A stretch of DNA of 12,826 bases from Methylococcales bacterium. GTDB lineage: Bacteria > Pseudomonadota > Gammaproteobacteria > Methylococcales > Methylomonadaceae. This document shows, in pieces, positions 1 to 6,093 of the stretch; positions within the stretch are counted from its first letter, which is position 1; every line of letters begins with the position of its first letter. Below the pieces are notes generated by a model, which was given only the letters and a program-made list of their open reading frames with translations, made no database searches and was not told where the DNA came from. The position numbers were made by a program, and so were the translations under genes. Location of the stretch: contig JAGLUC010000250.1 of assembly GCA_023134955.1 (NCBI GenBank), forward strand, positions 1 to 12,826, given 5' to 3'.

Positions 1-70
1 CGTTGCCCCGACCCGATCGGGGAACCGATGACTCGAAACCCCGTATTGCACTTCGTTTCATACGGGCTAC
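1..70 (-). repeat. REP/REPIN-like pair of palindromes
   Basis: Read on the minus strand this starts with the tetranucleotide GTAG (70-67). A hairpin follows directly, with arms CCCGTAT (66-60) and ATACGGG (46-40) around a 13-nt loop. After a linker comes a second palindrome, CCCCGA (22-17) with TCGGGG (11-6), followed by GCAAC. GTAG followed by a GC-rich palindrome is the published form of REP elements tied to RAYT transposases, and two REPs in inverted order form a REPIN. Here the second unit ends GCAAC where GCTAC would be the exact mirror, so it looks decayed. It lies downstream of the minus-strand membrane gene. No T-run follows, so it is not an obvious intrinsic terminator. The left edge may extend outside the window. 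Confidence 0.55.
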
Positions 71-122
71 AATATGTTGTAATAAAATAATGTCAAAATA
101 CCCTGCCAGACTTTTGGGACGA

Positions 123-1490
123 TTAATAATTGGCTAGGCGTTGTGAGCGAGATAGCGATTGAGCAAAAGCCGCACCTAGTAATGTAGCATAGGTATAGGC
201 AACGGCAGGTATCTGTAAGCTAAAATCAACCAATGAATGTACCCCAACAAGCAAGGTGGCTGAAAAGCCAATAGCTGGATAGTACCAGTATCTTTTACGG
301 GTCCAAATCCCTTGTAAGCATCGGATAGCAATTAATAAAATAGCAATGCATAAGGCCAGGGTTGGTAGTATGCCCAGTTCAAATATATTTTCTAAATAGG
401 TGTTATGAGCTGCTGTGTAATAAGCTCTAATTGATTGGTTGCGATAGAGTCTGAAACTTTTCTCAAAGCTACCATAGCCCGTACCTAACCAAGGATTTTC
501 TGCAATGGCCTGATTTAAAATAGCATAAACAGCAATGCGACCATTTGTTTCCTTTGTTAACTGAATATTATCCATTCGCTCTATCAGTTTATCGCTACTA
601 TTCCAAAAGCTAAAAGTAATAATGGAGAGTAGTGCCACTAGCATTAATAAGCTTTTTCCTTTTTTTAGTTTTCCAGCCAGTAGTGAGGTGATTAAAAATA
701 CGGTTATTGCAAATAATGAACTTAAAAAGCCTCCTCTTGAGTGACTTAAAAATAATGCAGTTAAAATGATTGATAACATTAATAATGGTAACCAGGCTTT
801 AATAATAAAGTGCTCAATAAAATACTGAAGTCCAAAATAATTTTTTACACCATAAATAAGACTGCTTTCTATACGCCTAAATAATAACGGAAAGAGGCAT
901 AATAGACTGAGTCCAGCGTATGTTGCAAAAGAGTTGCGATTGATAAAGGTTGAGGTGACATTACCTAGGTAAGCTGTTTTTTCAAACCAAAATAATGCTT
1001 TATAGTCTCCCCAAAAAGCAATTAATCCATATAAAGCATAAGCGGCACCAACATAGGCAAGGGTGTTGAAAGTGATTGTTGCTTTGTCGCTTTGTCGACT
1101 AAATTGAAAGCTTAGAAAAAAAACTAAAAAATAGCTCAATAGCTTCATTAAGGAATTAATGCTTTCTGCTGGAGATAAACTAATTGCTGCCGATACTCTA
1201 TTGGGCAATTGTTCGGCAGTTAATGCCCAGAATGGATGCATCCATTCACTGGGTAACCAAGAAACGGTTTGTAGGTATATCCAAATGATTGGAATTGAAG
1301 CAAGAAAAATCGAGTATTTTATGGGAGATATAGAAATATTATAGGTGTTATTTTTTATTAAAACAGTGCCAAAAAATACCAATCCGATGCAGGCGATAAG
1401 TAGGGCGTATAGACTCCATGACCACGGACGATTAGTACCAAAAAACAATGGTGATAAAGAGATAAGCCAAAGGAAAGTACGGAACAGCAT
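123..1490 (-). CDS. O-antigen ligase/polymerase family (Wzy_C) membrane protein
   Basis: This 455-residue protein is almost entirely hydrophobic, with roughly 11-12 membrane segments separated by short loops. It shows the hallmarks of the Wzy_C/WaaL superfamily in the usual order: TFINRNSFA (181-189), a polar turn SHSRGGF (249-255) at the start of the Wzy_C region, ENPWLGTGYGSFE (331-343), AHNTYLENIFELGI (361-374) and HSLVDFSLQIP (418-428). The large periplasmic loop is about residues 290-360. Family members join or polymerise undecaprenyl-linked glycans at the inner membrane, as O-antigen ligases, O-antigen polymerases or exopolysaccharide polymerases. Sequence alone cannot separate these, and no glycosyltransferases are visible beside it to decide. 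The start at 1488-1490 gives a normal N-terminus opening with a membrane segment. It is divergent from the LapG-like gene with only 11 bp between start codons. No strong Shine-Dalgarno sequence is visible. Confidence 0.88.
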   Translation of the reverse strand: MLFRTFLWLISLSPLFFGTNRPWSWSLYALLIACIGLVFFGTVLIKNNTYNISISPIKYSIFLASIPIIWIYLQTVSWLPSEWMHPFWALTAEQLPNRVSAAISLSPAESINSLMKLLSYFLVFFLSFQFSRQSDKATITFNTLAYVGAAYALYGLIAFWGDYKALFWFEKTAYLGNVTSTFINRNSFATYAGLSLLCLFPLLFRRIESSLIYGVKNYFGLQYFIEHFIIKAWLPLLMLSIILTALFLSHSRGGFLSSLFAITVFLITSLLAGKLKKGKSLLMLVALLSIITFSFWNSSDKLIERMDNIQLTKETNGRIAVYAILNQAIAENPWLGTGYGSFEKSFRLYRNQSIRAYYTAAHNTYLENIFELGILPTLALCIAILLIAIRCLQGIWTRKRYWYYPAIGFSATLLVGVHSLVDFSLQIPAVAYTYATLLGAAFAQSLSRSQRLANY

Positions 1491-1501
1491 ATGATTAACT
1501 C

Positions 1502-2149
1502 ATGAATGTTTATTTTAATAATAGATTTTTACTTGCTTTTATATTAGCTATTCTTGTGCCTGTGGATTATGTTTTCGCAGAAATCCAGCATTTATTTAAC
1601 AGGCAAGGAACACAGTATACTATTCCTAAAGGAAAGTTTCCTAAATGGGATGATATGTTAAAGCGCTGGAATAAAACTCAGGGTCTAGTGGATAATGATT
1701 GTCAATCGGGGTTGTTTAATAGTTGCTATCTTAGAGAGCTGGAAACATTAATTGCTGATATAAAAAAGGAGCCCGAATGGCATAAAATCAATGAAATTAA
1801 TGGTTTTGTTAATCAAATGCGTTATCAGGAAGATATTTATGTATATGGTATAAGCGACTATTGGGCGATTCCTCATGAGTTTTTTGATAACGAGTGGGGT
1901 GACTGTGAGGATTACAGTTTAACCAAATATTACGCTCTTAAAGCATTAGGTTTGAAATCAAGTGATATGCAAATTGCTGTGGTGAAAGACATCAATATTA
2001 ATGTGCATCATGCTATTTTGATTGTAAATTATAAAGATGAGCATTACGTGTTAGACAATCGATTGTCTGATGTTATCAAGTTGAAGCGGTTAAAGCATTA
2101 TCAGCCTGTTTATACGATAAATGAACAATATTGGTGGTTTTATCATTAG
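1502..2149 (+). CDS. Secreted transglutaminase-like cysteine protease (BTLCP/LapG family)
   Basis: The 215-residue protein starts with a signal peptide: a basic residue at 8, a hydrophobic core at 9-20, and a likely cleavage after VFA (24-26). The mature part is a bacterial transglutaminase-like cysteine protease domain. The catalytic triad is readable: Cys135 in WGDCEDY (132-138), His169/170 in NVHHAILIV (167-175) and Asp185 in VLDNR (183-187). The order and spacing match the Cys-His-Asp triad of LapG. The acidic residues flanking the cysteine (Asp134, Glu136) match the LapG calcium ligands. LapG cleaves the N-terminal region of large surface adhesins in the periplasm to release biofilm and is controlled by LapD and c-di-GMP. 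No adhesin or LapD-like gene is visible here, so the substrate is unknown. Its close divergent pairing with a glycan polymerase/ligase gene is compatible with a cell-surface role. It is convergent with the HisA-like gene, with 20 bp between stops. Confidence 0.85.
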   Translation: MNVYFNNRFLLAFILAILVPVDYVFAEIQHLFNRQGTQYTIPKGKFPKWDDMLKRWNKTQGLVDNDCQSGLFNSCYLRELETLIADIKKEPEWHKINEINGFVNQMRYQEDIYVYGISDYWAIPHEFFDNEWGDCEDYSLTKYYALKALGLKSSDMQIAVVKDININVHHAILIVNYKDEHYVLDNRLSDVIKLKRLKHYQPVYTINEQYWWFYH

Positions 2150-2169
2150 TAATATAACTGATGATTAGC

Positions 2170-2880
2170 CTATAGAGTAGCTGGTATCTGGTGTAAGTTC
2201 TGTATTGATTGGGCATTTATTTTTCCTGAATGAAGAGCGCTGGCAATGAGTACTTGATTAATACCTATACTTTTTAACTGTAGTAAATCCTTTTCATCCC
2301 TAATTCCTCCCGCAGCAATAAAATCTATATGTTGATGTTTTTTATTAAAAAACATCAACTTTTCAAGATCAGGTCCATTGTTTTTTCCTACTCGGTTCAG
2401 ACACATAATAATCACTTCTTTAGGCCATAATTCTGTGTTTTCTAGTAGGGTAGCAGGGCCTGTATAGCCTTTATCGGGAAAATAATCTAAAGATAAGATA
2501 TGTCTTTTTAAGATATTTTGTGTTTTTGTAAAATCCATTTCATCCTGATACTCAGAACCAATTACCAGCCTATAATTTACTTTGTTTATAGCAGGGATAT
2601 TTTGTATTTTTTGGCCATTATCAACCCAGAATTCAATGGGTTTATTTTTATTAATCGTTTCCTCTATTAATATCAGGTTATCCCCTGTGTTAGTAATGGC
2701 ATTTAAATCTGCAATATAAAAAGTATCAAATGGATAAAGGGATAAAAAACCTTTTAATACATTTTCAATTGTACTTGACACACATAATTTGGATTGTATA
2801 GGTTGATAGCTCAATCGTTGACCTTGTTGAGCTGAAACGACGAGTCCATCTTTTATATCAATAACTGGTATGATTTTCAT
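2170..2880 (-). CDS. HisA-related TIM-barrel protein of the H4MPT-associated type
   Basis: A 236-residue (beta/alpha)8 barrel related to HisA (ProFAR isomerase) but not a normal HisA. HisA-like features include PVIDIKDGLVV (6-16) with Asp8 at the first catalytic position, FYIADLNAI (54-62), SLDYF (130-134) with Asp132 at the second catalytic position, and AAGGI (189-193) with SAL (214-216) as phosphate-binding loops. The stretch GQRLSYQPIQS (20-30) is unlike true HisA. It fits the group annotated as 'related to ProFAR isomerase' (COG1411), known from methanogens and H4MPT-using methylotrophs. Its reaction is not established. The start at 2878-2880 gives the canonical HisA-like N-terminus; the open frame continues upstream to 3129, but that part overlaps the chemotaxis gene and has no family match. 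The nearby methylofuran genes support a cofactor-related role, although a chemotaxis gene and a transposon now lie between. No histidine genes are adjacent. Confidence 0.82.
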   Translation of the reverse strand: MKIIPVIDIKDGLVVSAQQGQRLSYQPIQSKLCVSSTIENVLKGFLSLYPFDTFYIADLNAITNTGDNLILIEETINKNKPIEFWVDNGQKIQNIPAINKVNYRLVIGSEYQDEMDFTKTQNILKRHILSLDYFPDKGYTGPATLLENTELWPKEVIIMCLNRVGKNNGPDLEKLMFFNKKHQHIDFIAAGGIRDEKDLLQLKSIGINQVLIASALHSGKINAQSIQNLHQIPATL

Positions 2881-2900
2881 GGATTGTCTTGTGAAATGCC

Positions 2901-2927
2901 TTGAGTTTTTTTGTTCATGGTCGATAG
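2901..2927 (+). promoter_or_regulatory. Candidate sigma-28 (FliA) promoter of the chemotaxis gene
   Basis: TTGAGTTT (2901-2908), exactly 11 nt, then GTCGATAG (2920-2927), compared with the FliA consensus TAAAGTTT-N11-GCCGATAA. Twelve of 16 positions agree and the spacing is exact. It points at the chemotaxis gene and would give a leader of about 35 nt. Chemoreceptor genes are classic FliA targets, so position and function agree. The call is from eye alignment, not a scored matrix. Confidence 0.6.
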
Positions 2928-2968
2928 CAATAGTAAGAAAACTATTGACCTGATTTTGGAATAAATAA

Positions 2969-5287
2969 ATGAAATTAAAAACTAAGTTAACCTTAGGCTC
3001 TTTACTCATGGCATTGATTCCAGCCCTTATAATAGCAATAATTATTGGCTGGATGTCGATAAAATCATCGAATGAAACCTTGCGTACAATGGCAATGAAA
3101 CATTTGACTTCTGTTAGGGAAAATAACAAAGTAAGAATTGAAAGTTATTTTACCCAGATTAATAACCAAATACTGACGCTGGCAAATGACAGAATGATTA
3201 TTGATGCTATGTACGGTTTTAAAGTGGCTGTGGATGGTATTGAGTTACAGGCGGATAGCTTAAATGTTGAGGGAATAAAACAGCAGTTGAGCCGTTATTA
3301 TTCTGGGGATTATTTAGATGAATATGTTAAAAGAAATAGTTATGATTCAGTTTCTACCACAAGTTTACTCAAGCAACTTGATGCAACAGCCAGTTATTTA
3401 CAATATCTATATATTCAAAACAATAAAAACCCCTTAGGTAGTAAAAATAAGCTACTGGCTGCGGATAAAGATAGTTTGTATAGTAGAGCGCACCGCTTGT
3501 ACCATCCTCACATCAACGATTTTTTGGAAAAATTTGGATATTACGACATTTTTTTAATTGATGCGGATTCAGGTCGAGTTGTTTATTCTGTTTTTAAAGA
3601 GTTGGACTTTGCGACTTCGTTAACAACAGGTTCCTATGCTAATTCAGCATTAGGTAATGCATTTAAACGTGCCAATAGAAGCTCTAAAGCAGAGACTTTT
3701 TTAGAGGATTTTAGTCCTTATTCACCTTCTTATGAAGACCCTGCCGCATTTATTGCCACCCCTATTTTTGATGGGGGTAAGAAAATAGGGGTTTTAGTGT
3801 TTCAAATGCCAATTGATAAGATTAACAATATCATGACTAATAATCAGCAATGGAAATTATTGGGCATGGGCGATTCTGGTGAGTCCTATATTATTGGTGC
3901 TGATTTTAAAACACGCAGTTTAAGTCGTTTTTTAATTGAGGATAAAGCTAAGTATTTAACGGCTTTAACTGAATCTGGTGTAGCAAGAAGCGTTATAAAT
4001 ATAATTAACTCAAAAAATACCAATATTGGTTTGCAGTCGGTTAATAGTACAGGTGCTAAAGCGGCAATTTCTGGACAAACAGGTGAGCAATTACATGATG
4101 ATTATCGAGGTGTTTCAGTTTTATCTGCCTATGCCCCTTTGAATATTGCAGGTGTTAAATGGGCTGTTTTGACGGAGATAGATGAAGAGGAAGCTTATGC
4201 ACCAGCCGTTGCTTTGCAAAGAAAAATTATTTCCACAATATTAATAACAGTTGTAAATATCGCAATTTTTTCTGCTATTGCTGGTATTTGGTTTGCGGGT
4301 AGAACAGCTAGACCTATGATTAAAATGGCTGATGCAATGAAAGCAGGTCATGGTGATTTAACTTATAGACTGGATGAGAGTGAAAATGATGAAATTGCTG
4401 AAGTAGCTCATTATTTTAATACTTTTGCCAGCAGTGTTCAGACAATTGTACGAGAAATTTCTGAATATAGCACACAACTGGCGGCGGCTTCTGAGCAGGT
4501 ATCAATCAATGCCATACAGACAAATGGCTATGTTAATGATCAACAATCACAGATAGAAAAAGTTGCAACTGCAATGAATGAAATGGCTGCAACTGTATTG
4601 GATGTCGCCAGAAGTGCTAGCCAGACTTCGGAAGAGGCCAAAAAAGGTGAGAAGGAAACACAGGCTGGAGGACAGGTTATTATTGAAACAATTGGTGCGA
4701 TTAATCAGTTGAATAATAATATATCAAGTGCATCTAAAACAGTGAGATTACTGGAACAAGATGGACAAGCTATTGGCGCAGTACTTGACGTTATCAGAGG
4801 TATTGCTGAACAAACTAATTTATTAGCACTTAATGCCGCTATTGAAGCAGCTAGAGCTGGAGAGCAAGGTCGAGGGTTTGCCGTTGTTGCTGATGAGGTG
4901 AGAACGCTTGCAAGTAGAACTCAGGATTCAACTGAGGAAATTCAATCTATGATTGAAAAGCTTCAAAAAGGCACGGTTGTCAGTGCTACTGCAATGACAG
5001 ATAGTGTCAAATTGGCTGAAGAAGCTGTTGTTCAGGCACGGGGTGGTACCAGTGCATTAGAACAAATTACTCAAGCTATTACTATAATTGATGATATGAC
5101 TGCTCAAATTGCAAGTGCATCAGAACAGCAATCGGAAGTTGCTGAAGAGATAAATCGAAATATTATTGCTATTAGTAGTTCGGCTAAAGATACAGTAGCA
5201 GCAAGCAGTCAATCAGCTACGGCGGGTGATAAAATGGCTGAATTAGCGACTGATTTAACAAATGCGATTGGTCGTTTTAAATTTTAA
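2969..5287 (+). CDS. Methyl-accepting chemotaxis protein with large Cache-type sensor
   Basis: A 772-residue chemoreceptor of standard topology: TM1 at about 8-31, a periplasmic sensor at about 32-418, TM2 at about 420-443, a HAMP domain to about 493, then a long coiled-coil signalling domain. The hairpin tip is well conserved, with IAEQTNLLALNAAIEAARAG starting at residue 612, followed by EQGRGFAVVADEVRTLA. The sensor is large (nearly 390 residues) and has Cache-like features such as DIFLIDADSGRVVYS and GMGDSGESYIIG, so a double-Cache fold is likely. The ligand cannot be read. It would bind CheW/CheA at the inner membrane. The C-terminus ends IGRFKF with no NWETF-type CheR-binding pentapeptide. 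The start ATG at 2969 has a TGGA ribosome site about 8 nt upstream. No other chemotaxis genes are visible in the window, so it looks like a stand-alone receptor. The hairpin at the left end of the downstream transposon may terminate it. Confidence 0.93.
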   Translation: MKLKTKLTLGSLLMALIPALIIAIIIGWMSIKSSNETLRTMAMKHLTSVRENNKVRIESYFTQINNQILTLANDRMIIDAMYGFKVAVDGIELQADSLNVEGIKQQLSRYYSGDYLDEYVKRNSYDSVSTTSLLKQLDATASYLQYLYIQNNKNPLGSKNKLLAADKDSLYSRAHRLYHPHINDFLEKFGYYDIFLIDADSGRVVYSVFKELDFATSLTTGSYANSALGNAFKRANRSSKAETFLEDFSPYSPSYEDPAAFIATPIFDGGKKIGVLVFQMPIDKINNIMTNNQQWKLLGMGDSGESYIIGADFKTRSLSRFLIEDKAKYLTALTESGVARSVINIINSKNTNIGLQSVNSTGAKAAISGQTGEQLHDDYRGVSVLSAYAPLNIAGVKWAVLTEIDEEEAYAPAVALQRKIISTILITVVNIAIFSAIAGIWFAGRTARPMIKMADAMKAGHGDLTYRLDESENDEIAEVAHYFNTFASSVQTIVREISEYSTQLAAASEQVSINAIQTNGYVNDQQSQIEKVATAMNEMAATVLDVARSASQTSEEAKKGEKETQAGGQVIIETIGAINQLNNNISSASKTVRLLEQDGQAIGAVLDVIRGIAEQTNLLALNAAIEAARAGEQGRGFAVVADEVRTLASRTQDSTEEIQSMIEKLQKGTVVSATAMTDSVKLAEEAVVQARGGTSALEQITQAITIIDDMTAQIASASEQQSEVAEEINRNIIAISSSAKDTVAASSQSATAGDKMAELATDLTNAIGRFKF

Positions 5288-5328
5288 ATTTTAGATTTGC
5301 TTGGTTTTGCTCCCACGGTTTCTGTGTA

Positions 5329-5345
5329 AATTGGGGTCAGAGTAT
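5329..5345 (+). repeat. Left inverted end of the RAYT element
   Basis: AATTGGGGTCAGAGTAT pairs with the right end at 6096-6112 with one mismatch. Its GGGG and AGTATA blocks also form the left arm of a subterminal hairpin. Confidence 0.75.
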
Positions 5346-5377
5346 AATTTATTTCGTGCTATACTAGCCCCTTTTTT
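5333..5377 (+). terminator. Subterminal hairpin plus T-run at the RAYT left end; possible terminator
   Basis: GGGG (5333-5336) and AGTATA (5341-5346) pair with TATACT (5360-5365) and CCCC (5368-5371). The loop is 13 nt, and an asymmetric internal bulge (TCAG against AG) separates the two stem blocks. Six T residues (5372-5377) follow directly. As DNA it fits the imperfect hairpins that HUH transposases recognise at element ends. As RNA it has the form of an intrinsic terminator for the chemotaxis gene 45 bp upstream. Both roles are inferred. Confidence 0.5.
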
Positions 5378-5391
5378 ATGATTTAAACGTT

Positions 5392-6093
5392 ATGGCAAGA
5401 TTAAAGCGTGTTGCTCCAGTCGGTGTTCCTCAGCATATTATTCAGCGAGGTAACAATCACCAGCTTTGCTTTGGGAATGAGGATGATATGAAAGCCTATC
5501 TTAATTGGCTCAAAGAATTTTCAAAAAAGAGTAAAGTTTCGGTTCATGCCTGGGTGTTAATGACGAATCATGTTCATTTACTCTGCACGCCCAATGAAGA
5601 GGGTTCTATAGGCAAGATGATACAGTCTATAGGCAGGATGTATGTTAGATATTTTAATGATAATTATGATCGAAGTGGGACTTTGTGGGAAGGGCGTTAT
5701 AAGTCATGCCTGGTGCAAAATGAGAGATATTTACTGGAAATATACCGCTATATAGAACTTAATCCTGTTCGTGCCAATATGGTGACAGATCCAGGTGAAT
5801 ATAGATGGTCAAGCTATGCTTGCAATGCACTTGGGCTAGAAAGCGAGCTAATAACACCACATAGAGAATATTTAGCTTTAAATACGGAAAAAGAACAGCG
5901 ACAAGAGAACTATAGGGCATTGTCTCAGACAGATGTGAGTGAAATATTGTTGCAAGATATTAGAAAAACGGTGAACAGAGGATTGGCATTAGGTGATGAA
6001 CGCTTTAAAGAAGAGATAGAAATGCTGACTAAACAAAGAGTAACGGCAAGAAAGGTGGGTAGACCCAGGAGGGACGTTGAAAAGGACGATTAA
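5392..6093 (+). CDS. REP-associated tyrosine transposase (RAYT), HUH/Y1 family
   Basis: A 233-residue protein of typical RAYT length. The N-terminus RLKRVAPVGVPQHIIQRGNN (3-22) matches the family opening. The metal-binding HUH motif is His60-Val61-His62 in MTNHVHLL (57-64). The helix with the candidate catalytic tyrosine is YLLEIYRYIELNPVRANMV (113-131), where several tyrosines are intact. FNDNYDRSGTLWEGRYKS (88-105) is another family signature. The basic tail GRPRRD (223-228) fits DNA binding. These enzymes cut and rejoin single-stranded DNA at hairpin ends through a 5'-phosphotyrosine. The frame is uninterrupted, so the gene could be active. It is alone inside a pair of inverted ends. Its stop (6091-6093) overlaps the likely start of the next gene. 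No convincing ribosome site precedes the ATG. The ends (GGGGTCAGAGTA) differ from the GTAG-type REP at the window's left edge, so that REP is probably not its substrate. Confidence 0.92.
   Translation: MARLKRVAPVGVPQHIIQRGNNHQLCFGNEDDMKAYLNWLKEFSKKSKVSVHAWVLMTNHVHLLCTPNEEGSIGKMIQSIGRMYVRYFNDNYDRSGTLWEGRYKSCLVQNERYLLEIYRYIELNPVRANMVTDPGEYRWSSYACNALGLESELITPHREYLALNTEKEQRQENYRALSQTDVSEILLQDIRKTVNRGLALGDERFKEEIEMLTKQRVTARKVGRPRRDVEKDD
6067..6079 (+). promoter_or_regulatory. Ribosome binding site and TTG start within the transposase gene
   Basis: AGGAGGG (6067-6073) lies just before TTG (6077-6079), which is in frame with the ATP-grasp gene. The spacing is about 4 nt after AGGAGG, short but usable. 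A second AGGAGG (6113-6118) abuts another TTG (6119) with no spacing, so it is a poor initiation site. No in-frame ATG exists between the upstream stop and the conserved region. This makes 6077 the best available start and would couple translation to the transposase. Confidence 0.45.

Noticed and set aside
1..70. The left-edge REP as substrate of the RAYT at 5392
   Set aside because: The transposase's own ends have a GGGGTCAGAGTA core and share neither GTAG nor the stem sequence with this repeat.
1159..1344. Plus-strand 61-codon open frame
   Set aside because: It lies wholly inside the glycan ligase/polymerase gene on the opposite strand and resembles no family.
2941..2973. TTGACC (2945-2950) as a sigma-70 -35 for the chemoreceptor
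   Set aside because: A -10 at normal spacing would fall on the start codon, and no TATAAT-like sequence is present there.
2881..3129. N-terminal extension of the HisA-like frame
   Set aside because: It has no similarity to the family, overlaps the start of the chemoreceptor on the other strand and carries that gene's promoter region; Met at 2878-2880 gives the proper N-terminus.
5605..5644. Near-tandem 21-nt repeat (TCTATAGGCA-A/G-GATG) in the transposase gene
   Set aside because: It encodes SIGKMIQ-SIGRMYV, a normal helical part of the RAYT fold, and looks like chance or a minor duplication.
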